Assembly: GCA_002286855.1 (NCBI GenBank)
Contig: NRSV01000012.1
Location: forward strand, 434,001 to 498,000
Source: Bipolaris cookei
Lineage: Eukaryota > Ascomycota > Dothideomycetes > Pleosporales > Pleosporaceae
DNA length: 64,000 bases
Direction of reading: 5' to 3'
Below the pieces are notes generated by a model that was not told where the DNA came from, searched no databases, and saw only the letters and a program-made list of their open reading frames with translations. Shown here piece by piece: positions 46,004-56,341 of this stretch. Both the position numbers and the translations under genes were made by a program. Every line of letters starts with the position of its first letter. Position 1 is the stretch's first letter.

Positions 46004-46636
46004 ATGACGGCCACATCTGAACATCTACAAGCCTTCGCGCCCCTCAGTTGGGTCACACCATACCTTACATCTTCCAGATGGATGATTTGCGACCGCGAAC
46101 GAGGGTCCGAGCCTGGGGAAGATACGGACCGATTCTGTCGAGACACAATGCGCGCAAACCACGGTGTGCAGTACTGGGTCGAGCTACACGAGCAGCCTAA
46201 TAACCCCGGCGGGAAAATCACAAAGTCGATTTCTCTGATAAAGTTTGGCACAGGCCTAAACGGCTTTCCTGGTATCTGCCACGGAGGCGCACTTTTCACG
46301 CTCATGGACGAAGCAATGTGCTACATTGTTGTTGCAAACACGGTGGTTGAGCATGGCGTTGCATTCATGAAGGCTGGTGAGGACCAATGGCGTCTACAGC
46401 TTTTCCACGGCAAATCGGCACAAGAGGTTCTTAAGGGCCGTTTAGTAACGGCAAGCATGGACACCAGGGTCCTCGCCCCGGTACTTTGTCCAGGTATTGT
46501 AGGCATTGAGACCGATGTTTTGGAAGATAAGGGGAACAAGATGCGGATAAAAGCTATTATGAGGGATCGACAGGGCAAGCCCGTCGTTCAAGCTGAGGGC
46601 TTGTGGGTGCGAGTAGGAGGTGCAGCAAAGTTGTGA
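46004..46636 (+). CDS. hotdog-fold acyl-CoA thioesterase-like protein (PaaI/THEM4 type)
   Basis: A 210-residue single-exon protein of the 4HBT superfamily. The hotdog signature is LNGFPGICHGGALFTLMDEAM with His-Gly-Gly at residues 93-95 and Asp102, the residues that bind and activate the thioester. The C-terminal strand TRVLAPVLCPGIVGIETDVLE and the EGLWVRV end complete the fold. Family members hydrolyse acyl-CoA thioesters and are usually around 180-240 residues in fungi. The start used is the ATG at 46004; an in-frame ATG at 45974 would add ten residues. It may be cytosolic or mitochondrial; no clear targeting signal is seen. Confidence 0.82.
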   Translation: MTATSEHLQAFAPLSWVTPYLTSSRWMICDRERGSEPGEDTDRFCRDTMRANHGVQYWVELHEQPNNPGGKITKSISLIKFGTGLNGFPGICHGGALFTLMDEAMCYIVVANTVVEHGVAFMKAGEDQWRLQLFHGKSAQEVLKGRLVTASMDTRVLAPVLCPGIVGIETDVLEDKGNKMRIKAIMRDRQGKPVVQAEGLWVRVGGAAKL

Positions 46637-47097
46637 TGACAATTAGCTGCAAGGAACCAAGACGTGTCGAAACGGCACACACGCATAGAGTCAATGTAAT
46701 GGTTCCTAGAGGTCGGTGTGCAGGCCAATTTGTCCTTCCACAATAGTGCATTACTATAACACGTGTGCTGGGATCCCGGTCAATGTCGCATTAACATCGG
46801 GCACGCTAGCCGTTACTGGATTGACATGTACTGCTCCTTACTGTAAAGGCATCGCTCTCCGACAATGCCCTATGCCTCGTATGGACAAGGCGCAGTCAGT
46901 TAAACGCACATGCCAACAATCTTTCCTTCTATTCGTTAGTGACGTCCAAGTGTGCCTGACCTATCTTGAACCCCACCCATACGGCCACTTACAATGGGTA
47001 TGAATATTTCTGTTTGTATAAGAGCGATGATATATCACCAGATTCTAAGGATTATCCTCTACACAGCAAACCTGACCAGCCCTTCACTCTTTTCAAG
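46637..47097. other. intergenic, no gene seen
   Basis: The promoter side of the secreted phosphodiesterase gene. An in-frame upstream extension of that gene to 46966 exists but has no signal-peptide character. Confidence 0.5.
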
Positions 47098-48528
47098 ATG
47101 TATTCCATCCTTGCCTCGGCTATTACCCTCTCTTCATTGCTCCCTCAGAGCCTCGCTCAGACTTCGGGCACATTGAACACTCTCACATTTAACGTCGCTG
47201 GGCTTCCTGCTGCCCTCAATGGCAACGATGTCCCTGGCGACAAGACGACCAACACTGCTCGTATCGGAGAGCTTTTCACAAAGTACAACATTTCGCTCAT
47301 CCATGTCCAAGAAGACTTCAATTACCATGCAACCCTCTATGAGAACGACAAGCATCCATTCCGAACGGCTACTAGCGGTGGTGTACCCTTTGGTAGCGGC
47401 CTGAACTCGCTGAGCAACTTCCCTTTTACCAGCTTTCAGAGGATCAAATGGGGCACTTGCAGTAATTTTGAGTAAGTTTAACATTTTTAACGGTAAATGT
47501 TGATACTAACAGTACTTCCTCAACAGTAGCGCAGACTGCCTTACGCCCAAGGGCTTTACTGCCATGCGGGTGAAGTTCGCCGAGGGCGTCGTCATTGATG
47601 CATACAACTTGCACGCAGACGCCGGGTAAGTCATAGTTGAAAGATCGATGCTTTGAACAGCGACTAATCGATCCAAAGCACCACGGACGCAGACAACAAA
47701 GCCCGAGCAGCCAACCTTCGCCAAGTTTCCGACTACATCAAGACCTACTCTATCGGCAACCCAGTCATCGTCTTTGGCGACTCAAACTCGCGTTACACGC
47801 GCACCGACGACATCCCCGCGATATTCAAGGAGCAAAACGGCATGACTGACGTCTGGGTCGACCTTATCAAGAAAGGCGTTCCACCGGCCAAGGGTGCAGA
47901 CGCCCTCCTCTGCTCCAACCCAGCCACCACCAACGACTGCGAAATTGTCGACAAAGTCTGGTACCGCGGCTCCGCCGCCGTCGAGCTCACGGCTAAGAAG
48001 TTTGACTACGCCGGCCACATGTTCCTCCAGGACAACGGCGACATCCTCAGCGACCACAACGGCGTGCTCGTCGACTTCGACTGGTCTGCAGTCGACCGCT
48101 TCGCTATCTCCGACACTTTCGGCGGCGAAGGCGGAGACTGGTTCAACGACCTTGACACCGTTGCTGGTATCAGCGGTGCAAAAGTGGCTTCCGTCGAGCT
48201 TCGTGGCGCTGAGCGCGTGGATAGCATTGGGTTCAAGCTCGCGTCTGGTCAGACGCTGACGCATGGTGGCACTGGTGGAACAGAAGCAAGCTTGACGCTG
48301 GGAAGCGGAGAAACGCTAACTTCTGCTACCATGTGCCAGGGACAGAGGAACGGAACTAACAGGCTCTTTTATGTAGAGTTCACGACCAGTGCTGGAAATA
48401 CTGTTTCTACCGGTATTAAGACAAGCGATTGTGTTACGATGACTGCGGCGGCTGGCAGGAGCATTGTTGGGCTTTTGGGTCGCGCGGCGGATGGTGTTGA
48501 CCAGGCTGGGCTTATTTACTCCAAGTAA
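47098..48528 (+). CDS. secreted DNase I-fold phosphodiesterase fused to a jacalin-like lectin domain
   Basis: A predicted 440-residue secreted protein from exons 47098-47471, 47527-47625 and 47679-48528 (phase 2 at both junctions). A 20-residue signal peptide (YSILASAITLSSLLPQSLAQ) starts it. The endonuclease/exonuclease/phosphatase fold follows with LTFNVAGLP, the Glu-containing VQEDFNYH, AYNLHADAG, GDSNSRYT (Asp192, Asn194) and SDHNGVLVDF (Asp283, His284). From about residue 306, GGEGGDWFNDL, SVELRGAERVDSIGFKL and LTHGGTGGTEASL form a jacalin-like beta-prism domain that reaches the end. The enzyme part could cleave nucleic acids, phosphoinositides or sphingomyelin; the lectin part probably binds glycans. 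No toxic activity is evidenced. Confidence 0.84.
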
Positions 48529-49950
48529 ATGGGTTGGGTGATGCACTACTTATGTGCTATTCTTGTGTTTATATTATCTGGATATGATGGATGATCAATT
48601 TACGTTACGATGATACTTGAATGCTGTGTACGAGGCTTTAGTCTGGATGATGTCGTCTAGCGGTTTTAAGGCGTGTTGTAAGTACTACTGATCGCCGTAG
48701 TATAGACAGCTGTAAGTGAAGTCCCGTCAGCCACGACCGCTTTTAGACGCTCCATATTTTTACTAAGTAGTATCTTGGCACCTGAACAATAAGCTGCGTA
48801 ACCTAGTCTGTTGGCTCTTAGTCTCTTCGGTCCCTGGTCATAGATATGAGGACCGGTTTTCGGCTTGTTGGCACTGGATATCACCTTGCGTGTACGACTC
48901 TGCCATGCCGTTTGTGAAGCATTCTTTAGTCAACAAAGTCCATGAGATGTGTAGAATCTAACAAATATAGCACGAAAGTATTGATTTCAGGGAGGTTGAA
49001 TTATGGTGAAAAGAAACATAAAGGCAGGATGATACTTTGTTTAACATCTCTTTCTCACATCATTACAACTCCATCAATGTTATACTAACTATTTAATACA
49101 TCAACTCAAACCACAAAGTTATCATTACATCTTCATAAAATCCTACCATGTGCTATTACGCCACTGCCCACACCACCCCCAACACCCCAACGATCACCGT
49201 CCCACTGCCCTCAAATAATCCAAGACAACAACCTCGCCTGAGAACTCTGAAGCAAAATCGCCGTCATAACCAGCGTACCTCCCGGCACCAGCCTCTCTAT
49301 AGCCCTCACCCTCAAGCAACTAACATACTCATCGTCTACCTCGTCCACAACCCCCCCCAACAACAACCTGGAACCTCCCCATCGCAGACACAGCCATCTC
49401 TATCTCCGCCTCCCCACCTCCCACTTTCCATTCTTCTATCTCTCGGGAATCCGCGTTACTAGCATTAGCAATACCGAGTTACATAAAGCTACGCTTCTTG
49501 GGTATCCCTAGTAAGTTTTGATAGTAGTATGGATTTTGGAAGGGGATGTGTGGGTGTGTGTGGATGGTAAGAGAAGTTGTGGAGGGTTTGTTAGAGGATG
49601 GGTGTGTGAGATTTTCGTTAGGTGATCAAGGTGGGTTAGTTCTGAAGGGGGTAACGTCAAAGTGTTGGGTTTTTCTCGTTGTGTTTTGTTTGGTTGGTAG
49701 ATAGGATGGAGTTGAGACATGGGTAATAGACAGATAATCTTGGTTTTCTGATTGGTATATGCTGCTACTTTCTATTCGTACAACAAAAACTGAACCTAAA
49801 CGTTTTTCATAAAGATAGCGTTCAAGGAAAGAAAGAAAAAAATCAATACAAGGGTAAATCACCAGGCAGCAATACCTTCCCCTCCTCATCTCCCGCTCGT
49901 CCGGACCTCAGATCGGAACTTGAAATCCCTAGTCCCTAGTCATACAGTTC
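48529..49950. other. intergenic region, no supported gene
   Basis: About 1.4 kb between convergent genes. A C/A-rich stretch (49150-49460) opens a 104-codon plus-strand frame of low complexity that looks compositional. The rest is AT-rich with GT-repeat-like sequence (49540-49620). Confidence 0.5.
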
Positions 49951-50586
49951 TTATTTGTAGAACCAGTACTGAGCCTTATACTGCACAGTAATAACCTCAC
50001 CCGGCGCCTTACCCGCACAAGTAGCAGGCGCCTTTCCACCAACAGTCTTCACACGGTAAATCTCCTTGACCGTGCTCGTTGATCCAGCCTGAGCGGTAAG
50101 TCTAAGCCACTTAACATCGCTAGCCGGGTTGGGCGCATCAACCTCCTGAGCCTTCTTGAGGACCGTGTTACCGAGTGACGCAACATCAAACTCGGGTGTC
50201 GTGTTGTCACGGAAGAAATGGGAGCCTACGAGGGCGAAAGCAGGAAGATTGCTGGTGGCGATGGAGGGATTGGCAGCTACGTTGCAGGTGTCGTCGAAGA
50301 GCTGGGCTACGGCGCCGATGGGGGTGGGAACGGAGCTGGCATCGGCGCAGGTATAGTTTTGGGTTCCTCTGCCCAAAGCGACGATAATGGGATTTCCAGA
50401 TGGTGCGGCGAGGCCAGATGCAGGCAGCTGGAGGTTGGCTTTGTTGCAGGCTCGGGCGATGTCCTCCTGGGCAACGGCATCTCGAGGGGTCACAACGCCT
50501 CCAGTCACGGGCAATGGTAGGCGCAGAGGTGTTGCCGCAGTGAAGCTAGCAATGGCAACGGTCGTGAGAAAGAATGAGGTGCGCAT
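49951..50586 (-). CDS. secreted DUF3455-type protein
   Basis: A 211-residue single-exon protein. The N-terminal RTSFFLTTVAIASFTAATP is a clear signal peptide, and the chosen ATG at 50586 places it at the true start. The body carries the DUF3455 pattern: an N-terminal PLPASGLAAPSGNPI-like stretch, ALGRGTQNYTC, AVAQLFDDTCN, FFRDNTTPEFDVASLG, VKWLRLTAQAGSTSTVKEIYR and a C-terminal TCAGKAPGEVITVQYKAQYW. The family is common as small secreted proteins of filamentous fungi and has no proven activity. Whether it acts on hosts, the wall or substrates is unknown. Confidence 0.87.
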   Translation of the reverse strand: MRTSFFLTTVAIASFTAATPLRLPLPVTGGVVTPRDAVAQEDIARACNKANLQLPASGLAAPSGNPIIVALGRGTQNYTCADASSVPTPIGAVAQLFDDTCNVAANPSIATSNLPAFALVGSHFFRDNTTPEFDVASLGNTVLKKAQEVDAPNPASDVKWLRLTAQAGSTSTVKEIYRVKTVGGKAPATCAGKAPGEVITVQYKAQYWFYK

Positions 50587-51983
50587 CTTGACGAGGTTGT
50601 TGCCGATTATCTTTTGTGTATATAAAAGATTAGAGTATAGGCGCAGGGTGTATATATTGGCCGAGCGTTGATGAATGCTTTTCAACGACGCTGTGTTGCT
50701 GGAATGAGGGAAGAGCTGCCTGAGCTTGAACGAGCGAACAAAGAGCGAAAGAAGGGGTGCCTGTGTATGAAAATCGGCTGAACGATTGAGTTGTTGTGGT
50801 TTAATTTGACAGCAGGTGGCCAGTCTTATATATGCTGTTCGTTAACCTCATCACGGTCTTACTGTGGCGTATCTACAGGCCGAGGCCGCGGGGGATCTGG
50901 CTGTCGAAACGTTTGACACATGTATACCAAAGTTGGTGTTAGGTTTCGAAAGTATGGAATAAAGTTAGACTCTGGGCCGGTGGGTAATACTTGTATAAGA
51001 AAAACTTGGATTTGTGCAACTGATACACGAGGCATGAACGGTTGAAACAAAGATTCCTGCCTTACGGACACGGAGGATCCGCGTCGCACAGACAGACAAC
51101 GGGTGGGTCTCCCGGTGATGTTTAGTACGCCCGTAAAACATTGACGGGGTTGTGGAGATGCAATGGACAATAAAGGTCTTGTCGACCAAGGACGAATTTT
51201 TCCAGATTCATTTGCAGACCATAGCATGGCCTGCACAGCGACCAGAGATGCAGTGACATACCGCTTACTAGAGTATGTACATACATACCGCTGTGCCGCA
51301 ATGTTGCTGACAACGGCGCAGCTGTGCAAGGGTCCTCGACTTTAGAAAATAGTTGGATGTGTGAAGGCGGTGCTGAAACGGTGCCTGGGGAAGAGGTGCA
51401 GACCAAGCCGTGAATCTCAAACGTGGGTCCAGATGGACGGGCCGACGAAAACGGTAAACATCAAGTTGGTGTATCCACTTCCGTGATTGAGGGGAATTTG
51501 GTGCTTTTGGTACAATGCTCGAGTCACGTGCCGTGCCCAAGTAGGAATTCTAGGCGAGTAGTCCAGACATGAAATGTTGGAGGTGGCTGGAGATGAAAGG
51601 GAGTGTCGGGCATTCATGCCACACTGCTGACATGTCACGTGGTTGGTTGGGAGTGGACGAGGTGAGTAGGGACATATCGTGTCCCCGCTGACAACTGTAC
51701 TCACTGGATCGTCGCGCTCCTACTCGTATATATAAGTGTGCGTATGTTGTATACATCCAGTCGTCTGGCGAGGTGGGCAGTGCTACGGACCAGTCAGGTC
51801 GTGGGCGTCGTCAACCACCCCGACGGTGGCTGGCGGCCAAATCAAACTGCATGTAATTAGCTCCGCCTCAACTTATACGTATACCCGCCACGCAACGCTT
51901 CACCAGCCTATGTCTTTTTACATGTAGACAGGCGCCCTCTCATCTTGTGTCTACCAACCCTGGACAGTGTCTCAATTGCCATA
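50587..51983. other. intergenic between divergent genes, no gene seen
   Basis: About 1.4 kb between the DUF3455 gene (minus) and the ankyrin gene (plus). Overlapping minus-strand frames (50859-51704) show no motif. TATA-like sequences face each gene (50825-50832 minus, and around 51725-51733 plus). Confidence 0.5.
50825..50832 (-). promoter_or_regulatory. TATA-box-like element upstream of the DUF3455 gene
   Basis: TATATAAG on the minus strand, about 240 bp from the start codon. It is a plausible core promoter with a long 5' leader. A second TATA-like and CCAAT-like sequence lies nearer (about 50649-50661). Confidence 0.4.
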
Positions 51984-54900
51984 ATGCAGCGAAGAGTTGG
52001 CTTGAACGAACTTATTCAAGCTTCTGGAGTGACGCCGCTTGGTCAACGCCAAGCTATTCTACCCGCACCCACCCAGCCTGCCATTGTTGCCAGCGAAGAG
52101 GACCATGCGCAGGCGCGAAACATTCTTCTAGAGCGCAGGGCCAAACCTGCCGAGAGCAAGAACGTGTTGAAGAGTATTTTTAAAAGTTCAAAAGACAAGG
52201 ACAAATCCCAGGACGCCCCCCTCTTCTCCCAGGATGAGCTGGACCAAGCCTTGTCAGCCGTCATTCGCGATGCAACCACAGGGCCTGGCTTGATTCAGGC
52301 CTTCCTTAGCCTCGGAGCCAAGGTCAACGTCATCGAAACCCTGGATAAGAAGAAGAAATCGGGAACCCAGGCCAATACCTCCCTACGGCGCCGAAGCACT
52401 GTCTTGCAGCAGGCGGCCAGCCTACGAAAGGCGGATGGCGTCAACATTCTTGCCAGCTCTGGTGCTGACCAGACGACTTTGGACGAAGCACTCAAAGCCG
52501 CCCTCAGTGCAAATGACCATGCATGCATTACTGAGCTGTTGAGGCACGGTGCCAACCTGAACAACTTCCCAAATGCCTTGGCTAACGCTGTGCGGTCCAA
52601 TGACCTCAATCTTGTTCGACTTCTATTGCGAGCCCCAAAGCCCCTCCGTCCCGATATCATATCATCATGTCTACCTGCTGTAGTCGAGCAGACCTCTGAC
52701 GCAACCATATCTCTACTAATCACATATGGTGCCGACCCAAACTTCGACACGGCAAGCGCTCTGAACATGGCCATTGGAAGACAGTATTACAAAGTTGCCG
52801 TTGCTCTGGTTGTTGGCCCTATTCGTCTGACTCCATCAAATCTGCAACATTCACTCGACACGGCAATGAGGCTTCCGACACGTCAGGCAACTCTTCAATT
52901 TCTCCAGCTTCTCTTCTGCTGTGGCCTACCTCCCGACAGCAGGGGCTTGTCTGATCTCCTCATCTGCGTCGTACGCGACAATGACACTGCTGGTGCACGG
53001 ATGATGATTAGCTACGGGGTCTCCACAACGACAAATGAAGCCGAGTGCTTGAGGGAGGCTCTGGCCAACTCGAACTGGGCCATAGTGGATGCTATCCTTC
53101 AGACTCAACTAGCCCAACAACACGCAGTAGCTGCATTAACTGCTCTGCCACGTAACATGCCACAACCGGATAGATTCCGTGTAGTCAGTAAATTGTTGCA
53201 AAAGGGTGTAAAAGGTCGCCCACTTGGTTCACTACTTACCCAGGCCACCAAAGAAAGAGACTATCAGCTGATAGAGCTTCTTCTTGGAGCTGATGCACCA
53301 GTTGAATCGGGCGACGGCGGGGCTCTGCATGCTGCCGTGTTCAATAAGGACCTCCAAGCTCTGAAGTTGCTTCTCAACACACGGCCATCACCCGAATCTC
53401 TGGGAGAAGTCTTCAGGCTTCTACAAAATGGATTTACGGCATCTGAACGACGTGATTTTTCTCGTTTGCTGCTCGAACATGGCGCACGTGGCCCCGGTGT
53501 TGATCATGCTCTAGTCGATGCGATCGCGGATACCTCTACTGCACGAGACGGGGCCCTGATAACAGACTTGGTTCGAAAAGGTGCAAGCGTTGATTATGAC
53601 AACGGCAGAGTATTTTCTCTGGCGGTCGCCCAAGCTGACATGTCCCTTTTGCGTCTACTTTGCAATGCGAGACCCAAACCCTCGTCGACTTCGGCGTCCC
53701 TTCCTCTAGTGTTTGAATCACATACTGGAAGACATGTTAAAACGCTTGAGATCATCGACTTACTGCTAAGTCAAGGAGTTGAGGAAGAGCCAGCCGGTCA
53801 AGCCTTGCAACTTGCCATCAAAGGTGGCCCAGGCAACATCGACATCATCGAACGAATTCTTACTGCAAGGCCCAGTCTGCTCAGCGTTGCGTTTAAACAC
53901 GCCACTGCAATTGAAGACTCTCAAAAGAAGGCCCCAATCCTAGACGCACTTCTGAAGCTCGGAGTACCCCAGGAGTCCTTGGACCAGGCCCTTGCTGCTG
54001 AAACACGGCACGCTGTCTCGACAAAGGACACAACTAGTACCAAGCTGTTGTTGGGACAAGGTGCTTCTGTGAGTCACAACAATGGTGAGGCTCTGAGTGT
54101 TGCAGTGGCCTCGGGTGATAGCTCGCTAACGGCATTGCTTCTCAGTGGGAAGCACCAAGCATCGCGGTCTAGTCTTACTCGAGCCTTCCAAACACTATTT
54201 ACTGATAAGAGCCTTTCGCTTGCCGAAAATAAGAAGAGTGTCAATCAGCTAGCGCAAGAGCTTCTCAAACGTGGTGTCGACAAACCAGCAATCGACGCTG
54301 CTTTACGTACTGTTCTGAGCAGTGAGCATGATAGCAACAGCACTGAACCCCTAGTAGATCTCCTACTCTCCTACAATGCCGATGTCAACACAGCAGACGG
54401 TGCTTGTTTTGTCCTTGCAGCGCAAAAGCACAGTCACACCATATTTGAGAAGCTCATACTTCACAATCCTCAGTTCAATGTCATTGTCCCAGCGTTGTTA
54501 AGCTCCAAACTGCAAGACGAAGTTGTCTTTTCGACAATACAATCATGTTTTGATTCTGGATTCGCAATTGATGACATGGCAACTGCTAACAACAAGATGT
54601 CGATTTTGATTACCGCTATGACCGTCTATCCACGCAATGCTGCTCTCATAACGCTTCTGCTCAGTCACGGTCTGAATCCAAATGTATCGGTTCCCACAGT
54701 GCTCCATCCGGCAGCTGGTCCAGAGACAGTCCCTGCACTTTACTGGGCGCTAGCTCAACCACAAAAGCGCATCTCAGATGCCGTGATCTCCGCACTGATG
54801 GAAGCCGGTGCTTCCGTGAGTGACATCTCTTCCGTCTCGGAAACGACGGTGCTCATGCTTGCCACGCGAGAGGGACGTCATGGTATCCTTACTGCGCTAC

Positions 54901-56069
54901 TAGAGCGAAGTCCGGACATTGATGCCCGAGACAAGTGGAACAAGTCTGCACTATTCTACGCCAGCGGTAGTCTATCTGGGGAAGCCTTGGTGAAAACACT
55001 GGCCTCACACACCGCAGGAAACGATGGTAGCATACACGAATCAGCACGAGAACTGAATGTCGAGGCCGTCAAAGTCTTGCTTAAACACGGCCACGATCCA
55101 AACTACCCGTCTCGACTCCATGGCGGCAGAAACGCCCTCGGCGAACTCTGTCTCAATGCTACTGTCACAACTCCCAACCACCGCTCCCGACTCCGCCAGG
55201 TAATTCGCCTTCTACTATCCAATGGCGCAAACGTTAAATTCCGCGCCCGAAACGAAAAATCCAGCATCATCCTCGCCCTCGACAACCCCTACAGCGCCCT
55301 CCCCATAACCGAAACCCTCCTCGAAACCGACATCTGGAAAGACATAAACGACCCATCCCACATATACTACGACCCAGCCTCCAACCTCCACTACTCCTCC
55401 TACTCCTACGTCGACCTCCTCCCAACCCCATCCCGCATCCCCATCCGCCCAGCCCTCCTCGACCTCCTCCGCGACAAAGCCTGCATCCCGGTCTACTACT
55501 CGTCCTCCGCCCTCCAACCCGTCGGCGCAACGGGCCTCCCCGCCCCGATCGCCGCCCTAGTCGACAAGCAAAAAGACCACGACCTCAGTATCCGCCACGA
55601 AAAAGAAAAATTCGAACACCAACGCTCCATGCACGAATTATCTCACAAGGACTCCCTTCGTCGAAAATCAGAAGCCCTCGATGCAGACCTCGCCCGCCAA
55701 GCTAAAGCAACAAAGCAATACACGCTGCTTGAGCAGCAGAAACATGAGTTTGAAGTCCAGCGGCTACGCGAGGCGGAGCGCACCCGGCGCGCGGAGAAGG
55801 CGGCCTGGCATGCGTTGCTTGCGGAGCAGGAGCGCGAAGCGGCGGCGAGACGGGCAGAGGTGGAAGAGAGGAAGGTGCGGGATGCGATGAGTGCTGAGCT
55901 AAAAATGATTGAGCAGCGGAAAATGGAGGTTGAGCATCGCGCCGGGGTCGAGCGCAAGATGTTGCAGGAGAAGGAGGAGTTTTATGAGAGGAATGTTAGG
56001 AGGCAGAAGGAGGTGAAGCAAATTGAAGGGGGGAATAGTGGGACGGCACAGTGGGGGACGGTTGACTAG
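51984..56069 (+). CDS. giant ankyrin-repeat protein with C-terminal coiled coil
   Basis: A 1361-residue single-exon protein. The N-terminal 60 residues are non-repetitive. From about residue 90 to 1100 there are many degenerate ankyrin-like units, recognisable by LLxxGAxxN patterns such as ELLRHGANLNN, LLITYGADPNF, LIELLLGADAPVES, LLEHGARG, LVDLLLSYNADVNTAD, LLSHGLNPNV and VKVLLKHGHDPNY. The last 150 residues are strongly charged and helical (QKHEFEVQRLREAERTR), a long coiled coil. No NACHT, HET or enzymatic domain is seen. It is probably a cytoplasmic scaffold of filamentous ascomycetes; partners are unknown. The first ATG of the frame is 51984. It converges with the dynactin gene. Confidence 0.85.
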   Translation: MQRRVGLNELIQASGVTPLGQRQAILPAPTQPAIVASEEDHAQARNILLERRAKPAESKNVLKSIFKSSKDKDKSQDAPLFSQDELDQALSAVIRDATTGPGLIQAFLSLGAKVNVIETLDKKKKSGTQANTSLRRRSTVLQQAASLRKADGVNILASSGADQTTLDEALKAALSANDHACITELLRHGANLNNFPNALANAVRSNDLNLVRLLLRAPKPLRPDIISSCLPAVVEQTSDATISLLITYGADPNFDTASALNMAIGRQYYKVAVALVVGPIRLTPSNLQHSLDTAMRLPTRQATLQFLQLLFCCGLPPDSRGLSDLLICVVRDNDTAGARMMISYGVSTTTNEAECLREALANSNWAIVDAILQTQLAQQHAVAALTALPRNMPQPDRFRVVSKLLQKGVKGRPLGSLLTQATKERDYQLIELLLGADAPVESGDGGALHAAVFNKDLQALKLLLNTRPSPESLGEVFRLLQNGFTASERRDFSRLLLEHGARGPGVDHALVDAIADTSTARDGALITDLVRKGASVDYDNGRVFSLAVAQADMSLLRLLCNARPKPSSTSASLPLVFESHTGRHVKTLEIIDLLLSQGVEEEPAGQALQLAIKGGPGNIDIIERILTARPSLLSVAFKHATAIEDSQKKAPILDALLKLGVPQESLDQALAAETRHAVSTKDTTSTKLLLGQGASVSHNNGEALSVAVASGDSSLTALLLSGKHQASRSSLTRAFQTLFTDKSLSLAENKKSVNQLAQELLKRGVDKPAIDAALRTVLSSEHDSNSTEPLVDLLLSYNADVNTADGACFVLAAQKHSHTIFEKLILHNPQFNVIVPALLSSKLQDEVVFSTIQSCFDSGFAIDDMATANNKMSILITAMTVYPRNAALITLLLSHGLNPNVSVPTVLHPAAGPETVPALYWALAQPQKRISDAVISALMEAGASVSDISSVSETTVLMLATREGRHGILTALLERSPDIDARDKWNKSALFYASGSLSGEALVKTLASHTAGNDGSIHESARELNVEAVKVLLKHGHDPNYPSRLHGGRNALGELCLNATVTTPNHRSRLRQVIRLLLSNGANVKFRARNEKSSIILALDNPYSALPITETLLETDIWKDINDPSHIYYDPASNLHYSSYSYVDLLPTPSRIPIRPALLDLLRDKACIPVYYSSSALQPVGATGLPAPIAALVDKQKDHDLSIRHEKEKFEHQRSMHELSHKDSLRRKSEALDADLARQAKATKQYTLLEQQKHEFEVQRLREAERTRRAEKAAWHALLAEQEREAAARRAEVEERKVRDAMSAELKMIEQRKMEVEHRAGVERKMLQEKEEFYERNVRRQKEVKQIEGGNSGTAQWGTVD

Positions 56070-56341
56070 TAGTACCGGGTCTTCTTTTTTTATATCAAAG
56101 TTCTTGAGCGTTGAAGCGATGTTCTCTCTTTAAACGTAACGACCCATTTGCAAAGTGGAAAAATGGAAAAAGTCTCATGTCAGAATTACAAAAATCATTG
56201 ATATCGTGATTCTTCAACGGTGCCTGAACACATGTTTAAGCTCTACAGTGCGACCTTTTTGCAAAAAAAGGGGGGGTATCTTCTCTTTCTTCCGTAGCAA
56301 ACCAAAATAGAAAACACACTTTCAAACGACCCCCCATATTT
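56070..56341. other. short gap between convergent genes
   Basis: 272 bp between the ankyrin and dynactin 3' ends, with T-rich and G-run sequence. It should hold both 3' UTRs. Confidence 0.5.

Noticed and set aside
49148..49462. 104-codon Pro/Thr/Gln-rich frame
   Set aside because: Low-complexity C/A-rich DNA with no motif, splice partner or signal peptide.
55215..55530. Overlapping Gly/Arg-rich minus-strand frames
   Set aside because: They are antisense to the ankyrin gene in a region of biased C-rich codons.
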